Positions 1-16,789 of a DNA stretch of 64,000 nucleotides are shown here, piece after piece. Under the pieces are notes generated by a model. That model did no database searches. It had not been told where the DNA came from and saw only the letters and a program-made list of their open reading frames with translations. Position numbers and translations under genes: made by a program. Source of the stretch: Crassaminicella thermophila. Lineage in GTDB: Bacteria > Bacillota > Clostridia > Peptostreptococcales > Thermotaleaceae. Within the stretch, counting starts at the first letter, position 1. Every line of letters begins with the position of its first letter. The DNA is taken from positions 2,609,026 to 2,673,025 of the forward strand of contig NZ_CP042243.1 of NCBI RefSeq assembly GCF_008152325.1. The letters are read 5' to 3'.

Positions 1-96
1 TCAGGTATTAGTGCTGGAACTATCACTGCATTAGTTTTAAATATTGTACTCAAAGAAGAATATGAAGAAACTTCAAATAAAAAGCTAGAGTGTTAA
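1..96 (+). CDS. NCS2-type uracil/xanthine permease, C-terminal fragment
   Basis: Only the last 31 codons lie in the window, open at the left edge and ending in TAA. The residues SGISAGTITALVLN followed by a short charged tail resemble the last membrane segment of NCS2 nucleobase permeases (uracil/xanthine:proton symporters of the inner membrane). This is family recognition from a very short stretch, so the substrate is unknown. The stop codon sits within the hairpin of the terminator that follows. Confidence 0.55.
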   Translation, partial: SGISAGTITALVLNIVLKEEYEETSNKKLEC

Positions 97-120
97 ATCT
101 CTAGCTTTTATATTATTTTT
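81..120 (+). terminator. Intrinsic terminator of the permease gene
   Basis: Stem AAAGCTAGAG (81-90) pairs with CTCTAGCTTT (99-108) around an 8-base loop that contains the stop codon, followed by a T-rich tract. Confidence 0.85.
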
Positions 121-121
121 T

Positions 122-502
122 CATAACTAATTGAACATACTAATCTTAGTTTTATTTATCTGGAATGAACGTTCTTTTTGTATTTCTTTTTAAACATAAA
201 AAATATAAAAAGATAAGTGAATGACTTTGATAACTTTTCTAAAAATTCGCATGTTGCTTTTGCAACTGCTCATATCTATAAGGAAATCTCTTTATTTCAT
301 TCGAGATTTCCGTTGCTAAAAAAAACTTACTGAAATTACATGAAAAAATACGTTAAAAACCTTCAATGTTTGAACGAATGTGAGTTTTGAAGGTTTAGGA
401 TTTTTTCATGGAATGAAGTCTAGTTTTTTCAAAAGTTATCTGGAATGAACGTTCTTTTTATATTTCTTTTTAAAATATTAAATAAAAACAAGAGGTGATC
501 TT
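122..502. repeat. Gene-free stretch made of nested repeats
   Basis: No gene is visible. A 38-base direct repeat occurs at 157-194 and 437-474 with one mismatch and contains the palindrome GAACGTTC. Between the copies lie a two-hairpin element (241-317) and a long palindrome (339-410) in which CATGAAAAAAT and AACCTTCAA pair with TTGAAGGTT and ATTTTTTCATG. A promoter for apgM must lie here but I could not pick one with confidence. Confidence 0.7.
241..317 (+). repeat. Two-hairpin short dispersed element, copy 1
   Basis: It begins AAAAATTCG, then a small hairpin (GTTGC/GCAAC), then CTCAT, then a second hairpin GGAAATCTC/GAGATTTCC ending in CGTTGCT. The order of blocks is the same as at 31373-31452, and the closing ATTTCCGTTGCT is shared with 29644-29700. 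The loops differ while the stems are kept, which suggests a structured or mobile repeat family. Confidence 0.6.
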
Positions 503-1720
503 ATGAATTATGAACAAATTATTAAAAGTACTATTAAATCAAACAATTCAAAAATAATTCTACTTGTACTAGATGGAGTAGGCGATATCAGAAGTCCAAA
601 ATTCAAAGACAAAACACCATTAGAATATGCCCATACACCAAATTTAGATAAATTAGCAAAAGAATCTGTTGTTGGACGTCTCCATCCAGTTCTTCCTGGT
701 ATTACCCCAGGCAGTGGTCCTGGACATGTTGGTTTGTTTGGATATGACCCTATGAATCTAACTATTGGAAGAGGGGTTTTAGAAGCAGTAGGTATTGGAT
801 TTCAATTAAAATCTTATGATGTAGCTGCTAGATGTAATTTTGCCACAATGAATGAAAATGGTATTATTACAGATCGTAGAGCAGGAAGAATTCCTACTGA
901 ACTGACTATAGAATTGTGTAATACATTAAAATCAATAAAAGAAATTGATGGTGTTGAAATTATTATAAAACCTGGTAAAGGTCATAGATTTGTAACTGTA
1001 TTTAGAAGTAAAGATAAAGAAATCGGTTCATATATAAATGATACAGATCCTTTAACAGAAGGAAAAGCTCCACTTCCTGCTCACGGAAAAAATCCACCAT
1101 CTCAATTTCTTGCAAATGTTATAAATAAGTTTATAAAAGAAGGTTATGCTTTAATCAAAGACAAGCATCCCGCAAATGCTTTTCTGATGCGCGGTATTGC
1201 TTCAAAACCAAAACTTCCTACTATGCGAGAAAAATATCTACTAGAATCTGCAGCCATTGCAACATATCCTATGTATAGAGGCATAGCATCTTTACTTGGC
1301 ATGACACTACTGCCTGCACCTGATTCTATAGAAGGTTTATTTGAAACCTATGTAAGCAATAAACAAAAGTACGATTTTTTCTTTATTCATGTAAAAGGAA
1401 CAGATCAAGCTGGTGAAGATGGTGATTTTGAATCTAAGGTAAGCTGTATTGAAAAAGTTGACAAAGCACTACCAATCATTCTAGAAAATAAGCCTGATGT
1501 CTTAGCTATAACAGGAGATCATTCTTCTCCATGTGCAATGCGTTCTCATAGCTGGCATCCAATTCCATTATTAATTCACGGTCAATTTTCTGGAAGAGAT
1601 GATGTAAAGTTCTTTAATGAAAATGCCTGCAACAATGGAGGTCTAGGCTTCTTTGAAAGCAAATATTTAATGGGTTTACTACTAGCAAATGCCAAAAGAT
1701 TGGATAAATTTGGTGCTTAA
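503..1720 (+). CDS. apgM: 2,3-bisphosphoglycerate-independent phosphoglycerate mutase, archaeal type
   Basis: A 405-residue protein of the alkaline-phosphatase superfamily that interconverts 3- and 2-phosphoglycerate in glycolysis and gluconeogenesis. The N-terminus carries the metal/nucleophile region LVLDGVGD (about residues 22-29) and the GITPGSGPGHVGLFGYDP segment (about 66-83) with the phosphorylated serine candidate. Further metal ligands lie in HVKGTDQAGEDGD and in ITGDHSSPC near the C-terminus. Length fits the ApgM family (about 400), which is shorter than GpmI (about 510). The ATG follows a GAGGTGAT ribosome site. The next gene lies 63 bases downstream on the same strand. Function is assigned from family motifs. 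Confidence 0.9.
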   Translation: MNYEQIIKSTIKSNNSKIILLVLDGVGDIRSPKFKDKTPLEYAHTPNLDKLAKESVVGRLHPVLPGITPGSGPGHVGLFGYDPMNLTIGRGVLEAVGIGFQLKSYDVAARCNFATMNENGIITDRRAGRIPTELTIELCNTLKSIKEIDGVEIIIKPGKGHRFVTVFRSKDKEIGSYINDTDPLTEGKAPLPAHGKNPPSQFLANVINKFIKEGYALIKDKHPANAFLMRGIASKPKLPTMREKYLLESAAIATYPMYRGIASLLGMTLLPAPDSIEGLFETYVSNKQKYDFFFIHVKGTDQAGEDGDFESKVSCIEKVDKALPIILENKPDVLAITGDHSSPCAMRSHSWHPIPLLIHGQFSGRDDVKFFNENACNNGGLGFFESKYLMGLLLANAKRLDKFGA

Positions 1721-1783
1721 TTAAAAATTATCTTTTTATATATGCTATAATAATGTACGTAGGTTAAAGGAAGGAGGAAAAAT

Positions 1784-2836
1784 ATGGAGATAAAAAATGC
1801 ATTAAAAATGATGATAGAAAAACCAAGTGTCTCAGGCTTCGAAGCATCTATGTCTAATATAATTGCATCTTTCTTTAAAGATAACTGCAATGATATAAAA
1901 CGAGATAAACTAGGAAACCTTATCGTTTATAAAAAAGGTACTTCAAAAACCCCTATCAAGATAATGTTGGCTGCTCACATGGATGAGATCGGACTTATGG
2001 TAAAAGATATTGATAAAAATGGTTTTGTAAAATTTACCAATATAGGCGGTGTTGATCAAAGGACCCTTCTTGCACAAGAAGTCATAATCCATGGAAAAAA
2101 AGATGTATTTGGTGTTATTGCTACAAAAGCACCCCATCTACAAACTCCTGAAGAAAGAAAAAATGCTATAAAAATAGAAGATATGCTTATAGATATAGGT
2201 CTTTCAAAGGGAGAAGCTGAAAAAATAATAACAATTGGTGACCCTATCACAATAAATAGAAAAATGATCCCTTTGCAGAATAATGTAATTGCTGGTAAAT
2301 CACTAGATGACAAAGCTGGTATTGCTGCAATGATCGAATGCTTTAAAGAACTAAAAAAAATTCAGCATCAATGTGACGTTTACGGTGTAGCAACAGTTCA
2401 AGAAGAAGTCGGAACAAGAGGAGCCATGGTAAGTACCTTCCAAATCTCTCCTGATATAGGAATCGCTATCGATGTAGGGTTTGGTAAAACTCCTGAATTA
2501 TCAAAGGATGATACACTAGAGCTCGGAAAGGGACCGGGTCTTGGATTTGGTGCAAATATTCATCCAAAAATCCATGAGAGATTGAAAGAAATAGCCAAAG
2601 AATATAATATCCCTTATCAAATAGAATTAAGTCCTGGAAACTCTGGAACAGATGCACAATCCATACAAATTACCCAATCTGGTGTAGCAACAGGTGTTAT
2701 TTCCATCCCTTTACGCTATATGCACACATCTGTTGAGACAATAGATATTACTGATATAAAAAATACAGGAAAACTGCTAGCCTATTTTATATCTAGTTTA
2801 GATGATGAAGATTTGGAGGGATTTTTATGCTTTTAA
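1784..2836 (+). CDS. M42 family metallo-aminopeptidase (first of three)
   Basis: A 350-residue cytosolic aminopeptidase of the M42 (glutamyl aminopeptidase/cellulase M/TET) family, expected to form large oligomers that trim peptides from the N-terminus. Visible metal and catalytic residues are AHMDEIG (His65, Asp67), SLDDKAG (about 180), VQEEVGTRGA (Glu-Glu), IDVGFG (Asp) and RYMHTSVE (His) near the C-terminus. The start follows AAGGAGG. It overlaps the next gene by 10 bases, so the three M42 genes are likely co-translated. Compared with its neighbours it has a few extra residues near 125-160. Substrate preference cannot be read from the sequence. Confidence 0.92.
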   Translation: MEIKNALKMMIEKPSVSGFEASMSNIIASFFKDNCNDIKRDKLGNLIVYKKGTSKTPIKIMLAAHMDEIGLMVKDIDKNGFVKFTNIGGVDQRTLLAQEVIIHGKKDVFGVIATKAPHLQTPEERKNAIKIEDMLIDIGLSKGEAEKIITIGDPITINRKMIPLQNNVIAGKSLDDKAGIAAMIECFKELKKIQHQCDVYGVATVQEEVGTRGAMVSTFQISPDIGIAIDVGFGKTPELSKDDTLELGKGPGLGFGANIHPKIHERLKEIAKEYNIPYQIELSPGNSGTDAQSIQITQSGVATGVISIPLRYMHTSVETIDITDIKNTGKLLAYFISSLDDEDLEGFLCF

Positions 2837-3855
2837 AAAAGCTTACTGAACTTCCAGGTGTTTCAGGTAATGAAAAAGAAGTAAGAGATTTTATATTAAG
2901 CGAAATAAAGCCCTATGTAGATGAAATAAAAATCGATCGATTAGGAAATCTTATTGCTGTCAAAAAAGGAAAGGAAGGATTCCCACGCATCATGCTATCT
3001 GCCCATATGGATGAAGTAGGAATGATGGTAAAATCCATCGATGATAATGGATTTATTAAATTCTTACCTGTAGGTGGTATGGATGATCGCATTTTCGTTT
3101 CTAAAGTTGTCGAAATTGGTAAAAATAGAGTAAAAGGTGTCATTGGAGCAAAAGCTATACATCTTCAAGAGCCAGATGAAAGAAATAAAGCTCTAAAACA
3201 TAAACAACTATACATAGATATTGGCGCAAGCTCAAAGGCTGAAGCAGAAAAATTAGTCTCAAAAGGAGATTATATTACTTTTGCAAGCAAATACGTAGAA
3301 TTTGGAAATAATCTTGTAAAAGCAAAGGCCTTAGATGATAGAGCAGGCTGTGCAATTATTATGGAAACATTAAAAAAAGAATACAATAGTACAATTTATG
3401 CCGTATTTTCTGTACAAGAAGAAGTAGGCCTTCGTGGTGCAGGAGTAGCAGCCTATGCTCTTAATCCAGACATAGCTATCGTATTAGAAGGAACAACTTG
3501 TTATGACATAACAGATATAAAAGAGCCAGACTATGCAACACGTTTAGGAAACGGACCTGCTTTATCTATTGTAGATATGGTTTCCTACTTTGATAAAAAC
3601 CTTGTAAAAAAATTCGTTGAAATTGCAAAACAGCATAATATAAAAATACAGTTCAAACAAACAATAAAAGGCGGAAATGATGCAGGAAAAATTCATTTAA
3701 CAAGAGATGGTATTCCAACTGCCGCTATATCCATCCCCTGTCGATATATTCACGCTCCTAACTCTGTTATGCACAAGGATGATTTTGAAAATGCTATAAA
3801 ACTCATAACTCTTTTCCTTGAAAATGTAAAAAAGGAGGAATATATTAATGAATAA
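2827..3855 (+). CDS. M42 family metallo-aminopeptidase (second of three)
   Basis: A 342-residue M42 peptidase. The conserved set is SAHMDEVG, ALDDRAG, VQEEVGLRGA and RYIHAPNS. At the fourth metal site it has VLEGTTCYD, a Glu where the first and third paralogues have Asp (IDVG, VDVT). The ATG lies inside the end of the previous gene, preceded by GGAGGG, and its own stop overlaps the start of the third gene. The three paralogues diverge from one another along most of their length, so they probably form different or mixed oligomers rather than being a recent duplication. Confidence 0.92.
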   Translation: MLLKKLTELPGVSGNEKEVRDFILSEIKPYVDEIKIDRLGNLIAVKKGKEGFPRIMLSAHMDEVGMMVKSIDDNGFIKFLPVGGMDDRIFVSKVVEIGKNRVKGVIGAKAIHLQEPDERNKALKHKQLYIDIGASSKAEAEKLVSKGDYITFASKYVEFGNNLVKAKALDDRAGCAIIMETLKKEYNSTIYAVFSVQEEVGLRGAGVAAYALNPDIAIVLEGTTCYDITDIKEPDYATRLGNGPALSIVDMVSYFDKNLVKKFVEIAKQHNIKIQFKQTIKGGNDAGKIHLTRDGIPTAAISIPCRYIHAPNSVMHKDDFENAIKLITLFLENVKKEEYINE

Positions 3856-4846
3856 TCAATACTCTCTATTAAAAAAACTTACAGAAGCTTTTGGTCCCTC
3901 AGGAAATGAGGAAACAATAACAGCTATAATTCAAGATGAAATAAAAAATTATGTGGATGAAATAAAAGTAGATAAAATGGGAAATCTTATCGCTATAAAA
4001 AAAGGAACTGGTGCTAAAGTCATGATTGCCAGTCATATGGACGAAATAGGAATCATTGTTACAGGGATAGATGATAATGGATTTTTAAGATTTGCAAATA
4101 TTGGAGGTGTTTCTCCTTATATCTCTCTTGGCCAACGCGTTCAATTTGCTAATGGTACTATTGGTATAGTAGGTATGCAACATTTAGATGATATTAAAAA
4201 ACTAAAGCTTGAAAAAATGTACATAGACATCGGTGCAAAAGATAAGCAAGAAGCTATGAATAAAGTTTCAATTGGAGATGTAGCCTGTTTTTATCGTTCA
4301 TTTACATCACTTGATAACTACATTACAGCAAAAGCTTTGGATGACCGAATCGGTTGTTATGTTGCAATAGAAACAATCAAAAATATTAAAAATTCTCCTA
4401 ACGAACTATATTTTGTTTTCACAGTTCAAGAGGAATTAGGTGCAAGAGGTGCAAAAACTGCGTCTTTTGGAATAAATCCTGATTTAGGGATTGCTGTAGA
4501 TGTTACTGCTACTGGCGATACTCCAAAATCAAAACATATGGCAGTAAAACTTGATGAAGGTCCTGCTATAAAGATTAAAGACCATTCTTTACTTGCACAT
4601 CCTACTGTAAAAAATCTTATGATCGATGCAGCAAAAAATAACCAAATTCCTTATCAATTAGAAATATTAGAATTTGGTGGTACTGACTCTGGTACTATTC
4701 ATACAACTAGAGCTGGCGTTCCTTCAGGAGTTCTTTCAATTCCTTGTAGGTATATTCATAGCCCATCAGAAATGGTTTCTAAAAAAGATGTAGAAAATGC
4801 AATTCTTCTTCTAACAAAAATATTAGAAAAAGATATTATCTTATAA
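3848..4846 (+). CDS. M42 family metallo-aminopeptidase (third of three)
   Basis: A 332-residue M42 peptidase with SHMDEIG, ALDDRIG, VQEELGARGA, AVDVTATGD and RYIHSPSE motifs. The start is preceded by AAGGAGG and overlaps the previous gene by 8 bases. A strong hairpin terminator follows 15 bases after the stop, closing the operon. The substrate is unknown. Confidence 0.92.
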   Translation: MNNQYSLLKKLTEAFGPSGNEETITAIIQDEIKNYVDEIKVDKMGNLIAIKKGTGAKVMIASHMDEIGIIVTGIDDNGFLRFANIGGVSPYISLGQRVQFANGTIGIVGMQHLDDIKKLKLEKMYIDIGAKDKQEAMNKVSIGDVACFYRSFTSLDNYITAKALDDRIGCYVAIETIKNIKNSPNELYFVFTVQEELGARGAKTASFGINPDLGIAVDVTATGDTPKSKHMAVKLDEGPAIKIKDHSLLAHPTVKNLMIDAAKNNQIPYQLEILEFGGTDSGTIHTTRAGVPSGVLSIPCRYIHSPSEMVSKKDVENAILLLTKILEKDIIL

Positions 4847-4860
4847 AACCTATATACTTA

Positions 4861-4890
4861 AAAATCCTATGTCTTTTGACATAGGATTTA
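4861..4890. terminator. Bidirectional terminator between M42 genes and rRNA array
   Basis: AAATCCTATGTC pairs with GACATAGGATTT around TTTT (about 4862-4889). On the minus strand the stem is followed by TTTTT, so it can end transcription of rRNA operon 1 and its tRNAs as well as the converging peptidase operon. Confidence 0.85.
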
Positions 4891-4922
4891 AATATATATC
4901 GTTACTTTTTCAAAAAATAAAA

Positions 4923-4997
4923 TGGAGCGGAAGACGGGATTCGAACCCGCGACCCTCGCCTTGGCAAGGCGATGCTCTACCACTGAGCCACTTCCGC
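4923..4997 (-). tRNA. tRNA-Gly (GCC)
   Basis: Full cloverleaf with encoded CCA. Anticodon loop TTGCCAA gives GCC. Last gene of the operon 1 tRNA set, just before the terminator; this glycine isoacceptor is the only copy in the window. Confidence 0.97.
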
Positions 4998-5002
4998 ATA
5001 CT

Positions 5003-5087
5003 TGGTGGAGGAAGGTGGATTCGAACCACCGAAAGCTAAGCTAACGGATTTACAGTCCGCCCCCTTTGGCCTCTCGGGAATTCCTCC
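5003..5087 (-). tRNA. tRNA-Tyr (GTA)
   Basis: Long variable arm and anticodon loop CTGTAAA (GTA), encoded CCA. An identical gene lies at 25377-25461. Confidence 0.97.
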
Positions 5088-5092
5088 ATATT

Positions 5093-5167
5093 TGGAGCTG
5101 GCGAAGGGAATCGAACCCCCAACCTGCTGATTACAAGTCAGCTGCTCTACCGTTGAGCCACACCAGC
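5093..5167 (-). tRNA. tRNA-Thr (TGT)
   Basis: Anticodon loop CTTGTAA (TGT), encoded CCA. The same gene occurs at 25468-25542 and 26139-26213. Confidence 0.97.
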
Positions 5168-5176
5168 ATATTCAAT

Positions 5177-5253
5177 TGGCGACCCGGAAGGGACTCGAAC
5201 CCTCGACCTCCAGCGTGACAGGCTGGCATTCTAACCAACTGAACTACCGGGCC
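5177..5253 (-). tRNA. tRNA-Asp (GTC)
   Basis: Anticodon loop CTGTCAC (GTC), encoded CCA. Second copy at 25551-25627. Confidence 0.97.
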
Positions 5254-5260
5254 AAATTAA

Positions 5261-5336
5261 TGGTGGGCGCAATAGGGATCGAACCTATGACCCCCTGCTT
5301 GTAAGGCAGGTGCTCTCCCAGCTGAGCTATGCGCCC
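5261..5336 (-). tRNA. tRNA-Val (TAC)
   Basis: Anticodon loop CTTACAA (TAC), encoded CCA. The most repeated spacer tRNA, with further copies at 10998, 25636 and 25979. Confidence 0.97.
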
Positions 5337-5339
5337 TAA

Positions 5340-5414
5340 TGGTGACCCATCCGGGAATCGAACCCGGGTTACCGCCGTGAAAGGGCGGTGTCTTGACCGC
5401 TTGACCAATGGGCC
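5340..5414 (-). tRNA. tRNA-Glu (TTC)
   Basis: Anticodon loop CTTTCAC (TTC), encoded CCA. Further copies at 11078, 25716 and 26222. Confidence 0.97.
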
Positions 5415-5418
5415 ACAT

Positions 5419-5493
5419 TGGCTCCAAGGGTGGGACTCGAACCCACAACCTACCGGTTAACAGCCGGGTGCTCCACCATTGAGCTACCTTGGA
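5419..5493 (-). tRNA. tRNA-Asn (GTT)
   Basis: Anticodon loop CTGTTAA (GTT), encoded CCA. It lies 8 bases after the 5S gene. The 5S-Asn junction is identical in operons 1, 2 and 4. Confidence 0.97.
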
Positions 5494-5501
5494 ACAATCA
5501 A

Positions 5502-5616
5502 ACCAGCGACGACCTACTCTCCCAAGGCGTCTCCGCCTAAGTACCATCAGCGCTGAAGGGCTTAACTTCTGTGTTCGGTATGGGAACAGGTGTGACCCCT
5601 TCGCTATTGTCACTGG
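5502..5616 (-). rRNA. rrf: 5S rRNA, operon 1
   Basis: About 115 bases with the typical 5S fold: the ends CCAGTGAC and GCGTCGCTGG pair, and internal features such as GGGAACACAG are present. The sequence is the same in all four operons. Ends are estimated to within a few bases. Confidence 0.95.
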
Positions 5617-5654
5617 ATTAGAGGTTGTACCCTCAAAACTAAACAATGCATATT

Positions 5655-8609
<2,955 letters not shown>

Positions 8610-8662
8610 AAAAATTGTATTTTATGCATTGTTCAGTTCTCAAGGTACATGAAAGATTTAAA

Positions 8663-8738
8663 TGGTGGAGACGAGGGGGATCGAACCCCTGACCCCCTGC
8701 GTGCAAGGCAGGTGCTCTCCCAGCTGAGCTACGTCCCC
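8663..8738 (-). tRNA. tRNA-Ala (TGC), 16S-23S spacer of operon 1
   Basis: Anticodon loop CTTGCAC (TGC), encoded CCA. It sits between 16S and 23S in all four operons; no spacer tRNA-Ile is present in any of them. Confidence 0.97.
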
Positions 8739-8778
8739 AAGCTTAATCCTTCAAAACTAAACAGTGTAAGTTAAGCCT

Positions 8779-10318
<1,540 letters not shown>

Positions 10319-10366
10319 ACTTTCGAGGTTAAAAATTATTGCTGGCTTAATTTCTTACACTGTATA

Positions 10367-10383
10367 GTTTTCAAAGATCAAAC
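10367..10383 (-). promoter_or_regulatory. boxA-like antitermination site, operon 1 leader
   Basis: The leader reads GTTTGATCTTTGAAAAC on the transcript strand, matching the boxA-type motif (TGNTCTTTGAAAAC) found in Firmicute rRNA leaders. The same site lies at 16411-16427, 24753-24769 and 31500-31515. Binding of NusB/NusE is known for the family and inferred here. Confidence 0.65.
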
Positions 10384-10406
10384 TTCGCTCATTAGCGACG
10401 TATTCT

Positions 10407-10435
10407 AATATAACATAATCAAAATATGTTGTCAA
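10407..10435 (-). promoter_or_regulatory. rRNA promoter of operon 1
   Basis: On the minus strand TTGACA and TATATT are separated by exactly 17 bases. It sits between tRNA-Phe of operon 2 and the operon 1 16S gene, with no T-rich terminator between, so upstream transcripts may read through. The segment is the same as the operon 3 promoter region. Confidence 0.85.
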
Positions 10436-10477
10436 GCATATTTTGATTTTTTATTGAAAGTTAAATTTCCAATAAAA

Positions 10478-10553
10478 TGGTGCCCAGAGGCGGAATCGAA
10501 CCACCGACACGGGGATTTTCAGTCCCCTGCTCTACCGACTGAGCTATCTGGGC
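10478..10553 (-). tRNA. tRNA-Phe (GAA)
   Basis: Anticodon loop CTGAAAA (GAA), encoded CCA, 76 bases. Last tRNA of the operon 2 cluster. Copy at 24864-24939. Confidence 0.97.
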
Positions 10554-10557
10554 ATCT

Positions 10558-10634
10558 TGGTCGGGGTGGCAGGATTTGAACCCGCGGCCCTCTGGTCCCA
10601 AACCAGATGCGCTACCAAACTGCGCTACACCCCG
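10558..10634 (-). tRNA. tRNA-Pro (TGG)
   Basis: Anticodon loop TTTGGGA (TGG), encoded CCA. Copy at 24944-25020. Confidence 0.97.
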
Positions 10635-10642
10635 ATATATTA

Positions 10643-10731
10643 TGGCGGAGAGGGTGGGATTCGAACCCACGGCCCCTTGCGGAGTCACTGGTTTTCAAGA
10701 CCAGCTCCTTAAACCACTCGGACACCTCTCC
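10643..10731 (-). tRNA. tRNA-Ser (TGA)
   Basis: Class II tRNA with long variable arm; anticodon loop CTTGAAA (TGA), encoded CCA. Copy at 25029-25117. Confidence 0.97.
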
Positions 10732-10736
10732 AAGGT

Positions 10737-10812
10737 TGGTGACCCATCCGCGGCTCGAACGCGGGACACCTTGATTAAAAGTCAAGTGCTCTACCAACTG
10801 AGCTAATGGGTC
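10737..10812 (-). tRNA. tRNA-Lys (TTT)
   Basis: Anticodon loop CTTTTAA (TTT), encoded CCA. Copy at 25123-25198. Confidence 0.97.
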
Positions 10813-10817
10813 TTATA

Positions 10818-10894
10818 TGGCGGGTCCACAGGGATTCGAACCCCGGACACACGGCTTAGAAGGCCGTTGCTCTATCCAGCTGAGCTATGAACCC
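10818..10894 (-). tRNA. tRNA-Arg (TCT)
   Basis: Anticodon loop CTTCTAA (TCT), encoded CCA. Copy at 25204-25280. Confidence 0.97.
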
Positions 10895-10899
10895 ATTTT

Positions 10900-10983
10900 T
10901 GGTGCGGGTGGAGGGACTTGAACCCCCACGCACAAGGCGCTAGATCCTAAGTCTAGTGCGTCTGCCAATTCCGCCACACCCGC
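10900..10983 (-). tRNA. tRNA-Leu (TAG)
   Basis: Long variable arm; anticodon loop CTTAGGA (TAG), encoded CCA. Copy at 25286-25369. The identity between the two tRNA blocks ends just downstream of this gene. Confidence 0.97.
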
Positions 10984-10997
10984 ATATTATTAATTAA

Positions 10998-11073
10998 TGG
11001 TGGGCGCAATAGGGATCGAACCTATGACCCCCTGCTTGTAAGGCAGGTGCTCTCCCAGCTGAGCTATGCGCCC
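10998..11073 (-). tRNA. tRNA-Val (TAC)
   Basis: Same sequence as the valine gene at 5261, anticodon TAC, encoded CCA. Here it directly precedes tRNA-Leu(TAG), where operon 4 has an extra Asp-Thr-Tyr block. Confidence 0.97.
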
Positions 11074-11077
11074 TTAT

Positions 11078-11152
11078 TGGTGACCCATCCGGGAATCGAA
11101 CCCGGGTTACCGCCGTGAAAGGGCGGTGTCTTGACCGCTTGACCAATGGGCC
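11078..11152 (-). tRNA. tRNA-Glu (TTC)
   Basis: Same sequence as the gene at 5340, anticodon TTC, encoded CCA. Lies between fMet and Val. Confidence 0.97.
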
Positions 11153-11156
11153 ACAT

Positions 11157-11232
<76 letters not shown>

Positions 11233-11238
11233 ATGTTA

Positions 11239-11327
11239 TGGTGCCGGGGACCGGAATCGAACCGGTACGGTCTGTAAGGACCGCAGGATTTTAAGTCCTG
11301 TGCGTCTGCCAGTTCCGCCACCCCGGC
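11239..11327 (-). tRNA. tRNA-Leu (TAA)
   Basis: Long variable arm; anticodon loop CTTAAAA (TAA), encoded CCA. It differs by one base in the variable arm from the copy at 25877-25965. Confidence 0.97.
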
Positions 11328-11333
11328 ATTTTT

Positions 11334-11408
11334 TGGCTCCAAGGGTGGGACTCGAACCCACAACCTACCGGTTAACAGCCGGGTGCTCCACCATTGAGCT
11401 ACCTTGGA
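11334..11408 (-). tRNA. tRNA-Asn (GTT)
   Basis: Same sequence as the gene at 5419, anticodon GTT, encoded CCA; directly follows the operon 2 5S gene. Confidence 0.97.
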
Positions 11409-11416
11409 ACAATCAA

Positions 11417-11531
11417 ACCAGCGACGACCTACTCTCCCAAGGCGTCTCCGCCTAAGTACCATCAGCGCTGAAGGGCTTAACTTCTGTGTTCGGTATGGGA
11501 ACAGGTGTGACCCCTTCGCTATTGTCACTGG
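11417..11531 (-). rRNA. rrf: 5S rRNA, operon 2
   Basis: Same sequence as the other three 5S genes. Followed by eleven tRNA genes. Confidence 0.95.
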
Positions 11532-11569
11532 ATTAGAGGTTGTACCCTCAAAACTAAACAATGCATATT

Positions 11570-14646
<3,077 letters not shown>

Positions 14647-14699
14647 AAAAATTGTATTTTATGCATTGTTCAGTTCTCAAGGTACATGAAAGATTTAAA

Positions 14700-14775
14700 T
14701 GGTGGAGACGAGGGGGATCGAACCCCTGACCCCCTGCGTGCAAGGCAGGTGCTCTCCCAGCTGAGCTACGTCCCC
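14700..14775 (-). tRNA. tRNA-Ala (TGC), spacer of operon 2
   Basis: Same as the other spacer alanine genes, anticodon TGC, encoded CCA. Confidence 0.97.
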
Positions 14776-14815
14776 AAGCTTAATCCTTCAAAACTAAACA
14801 GTGTAAGTTAAGCCT

Positions 14816-16351
<1,536 letters not shown>

Positions 16352-16457
16352 AAAAATTGGCGTTTTGCGCTTGCGCGCTTTTATGCTGGCTTAATTTCTT
16401 ACACTGTGTAGTTTTCAAAGATCAAACTTATTTCGCCATCGTGCTGACGACTTTTTT

Positions 16458-16486
16458 ATGTTATCATATTTCATCAAAGTTGTCAA
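16458..16486 (-). promoter_or_regulatory. Proximal rRNA promoter of operon 2
   Basis: TTGACA and TAACAT on the minus strand with a 17-base spacer. The transcript start region (AAAAAAGTCG) resembles the proximal promoter of operon 4. Confidence 0.8.
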
Positions 16487-16542
16487 CTGTTTTTTTATTT
16501 TTTTTAGTTTTTTATAATCATCTAATAGCGACGACAAGATAT

Positions 16543-16571
16543 ATATTATCATCTTTTTTATTATAAGTCAA
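16543..16571 (-). promoter_or_regulatory. Distal rRNA promoter of operon 2
   Basis: TTGACT and TAATAT on the minus strand with a 17-base spacer, followed by ATATCTTGTCG. The TCTTGTC just after the -10 box is shared with two operon 4 promoters. Confidence 0.78.
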
Positions 16572-16658
16572 CTAACTAATTATTCCAACTTATATATCCT
16601 TGCCCCTTAAAATTTTTCATTTCCTAAATACTTATATGATAGATAGAATCTTCTACTG

Positions 16659-16770
16659 TGAACTACCACCAAGGCATTAAGCGATGGCTTCGTGAGAGGT
16701 TTGGTATTTAAGTTTTCACCTTAACAGGCAACCCTTACTCTCAGCGGGGAGGACACACTCCATTTATCCC
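16659..16770 (-). ncRNA. Likely IS605 right end / omegaRNA scaffold remnant
   Basis: Read on the tnpB strand it runs GGAGTGTGTCCTCCCCGC, passes several short stems and ends GGTGGTAGTTCA, like the transposon right ends that form the 3' part of TnpB guide RNAs (omegaRNA). It is preceded by a broken tnpB. That this stretch once served as guide-RNA scaffold is inferred from family architecture; the guide would be the bases just outside the end, 16658 downwards. Confidence 0.45.
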
Positions 16771-16789
16771 TCATAGTTTGCACTATTTC

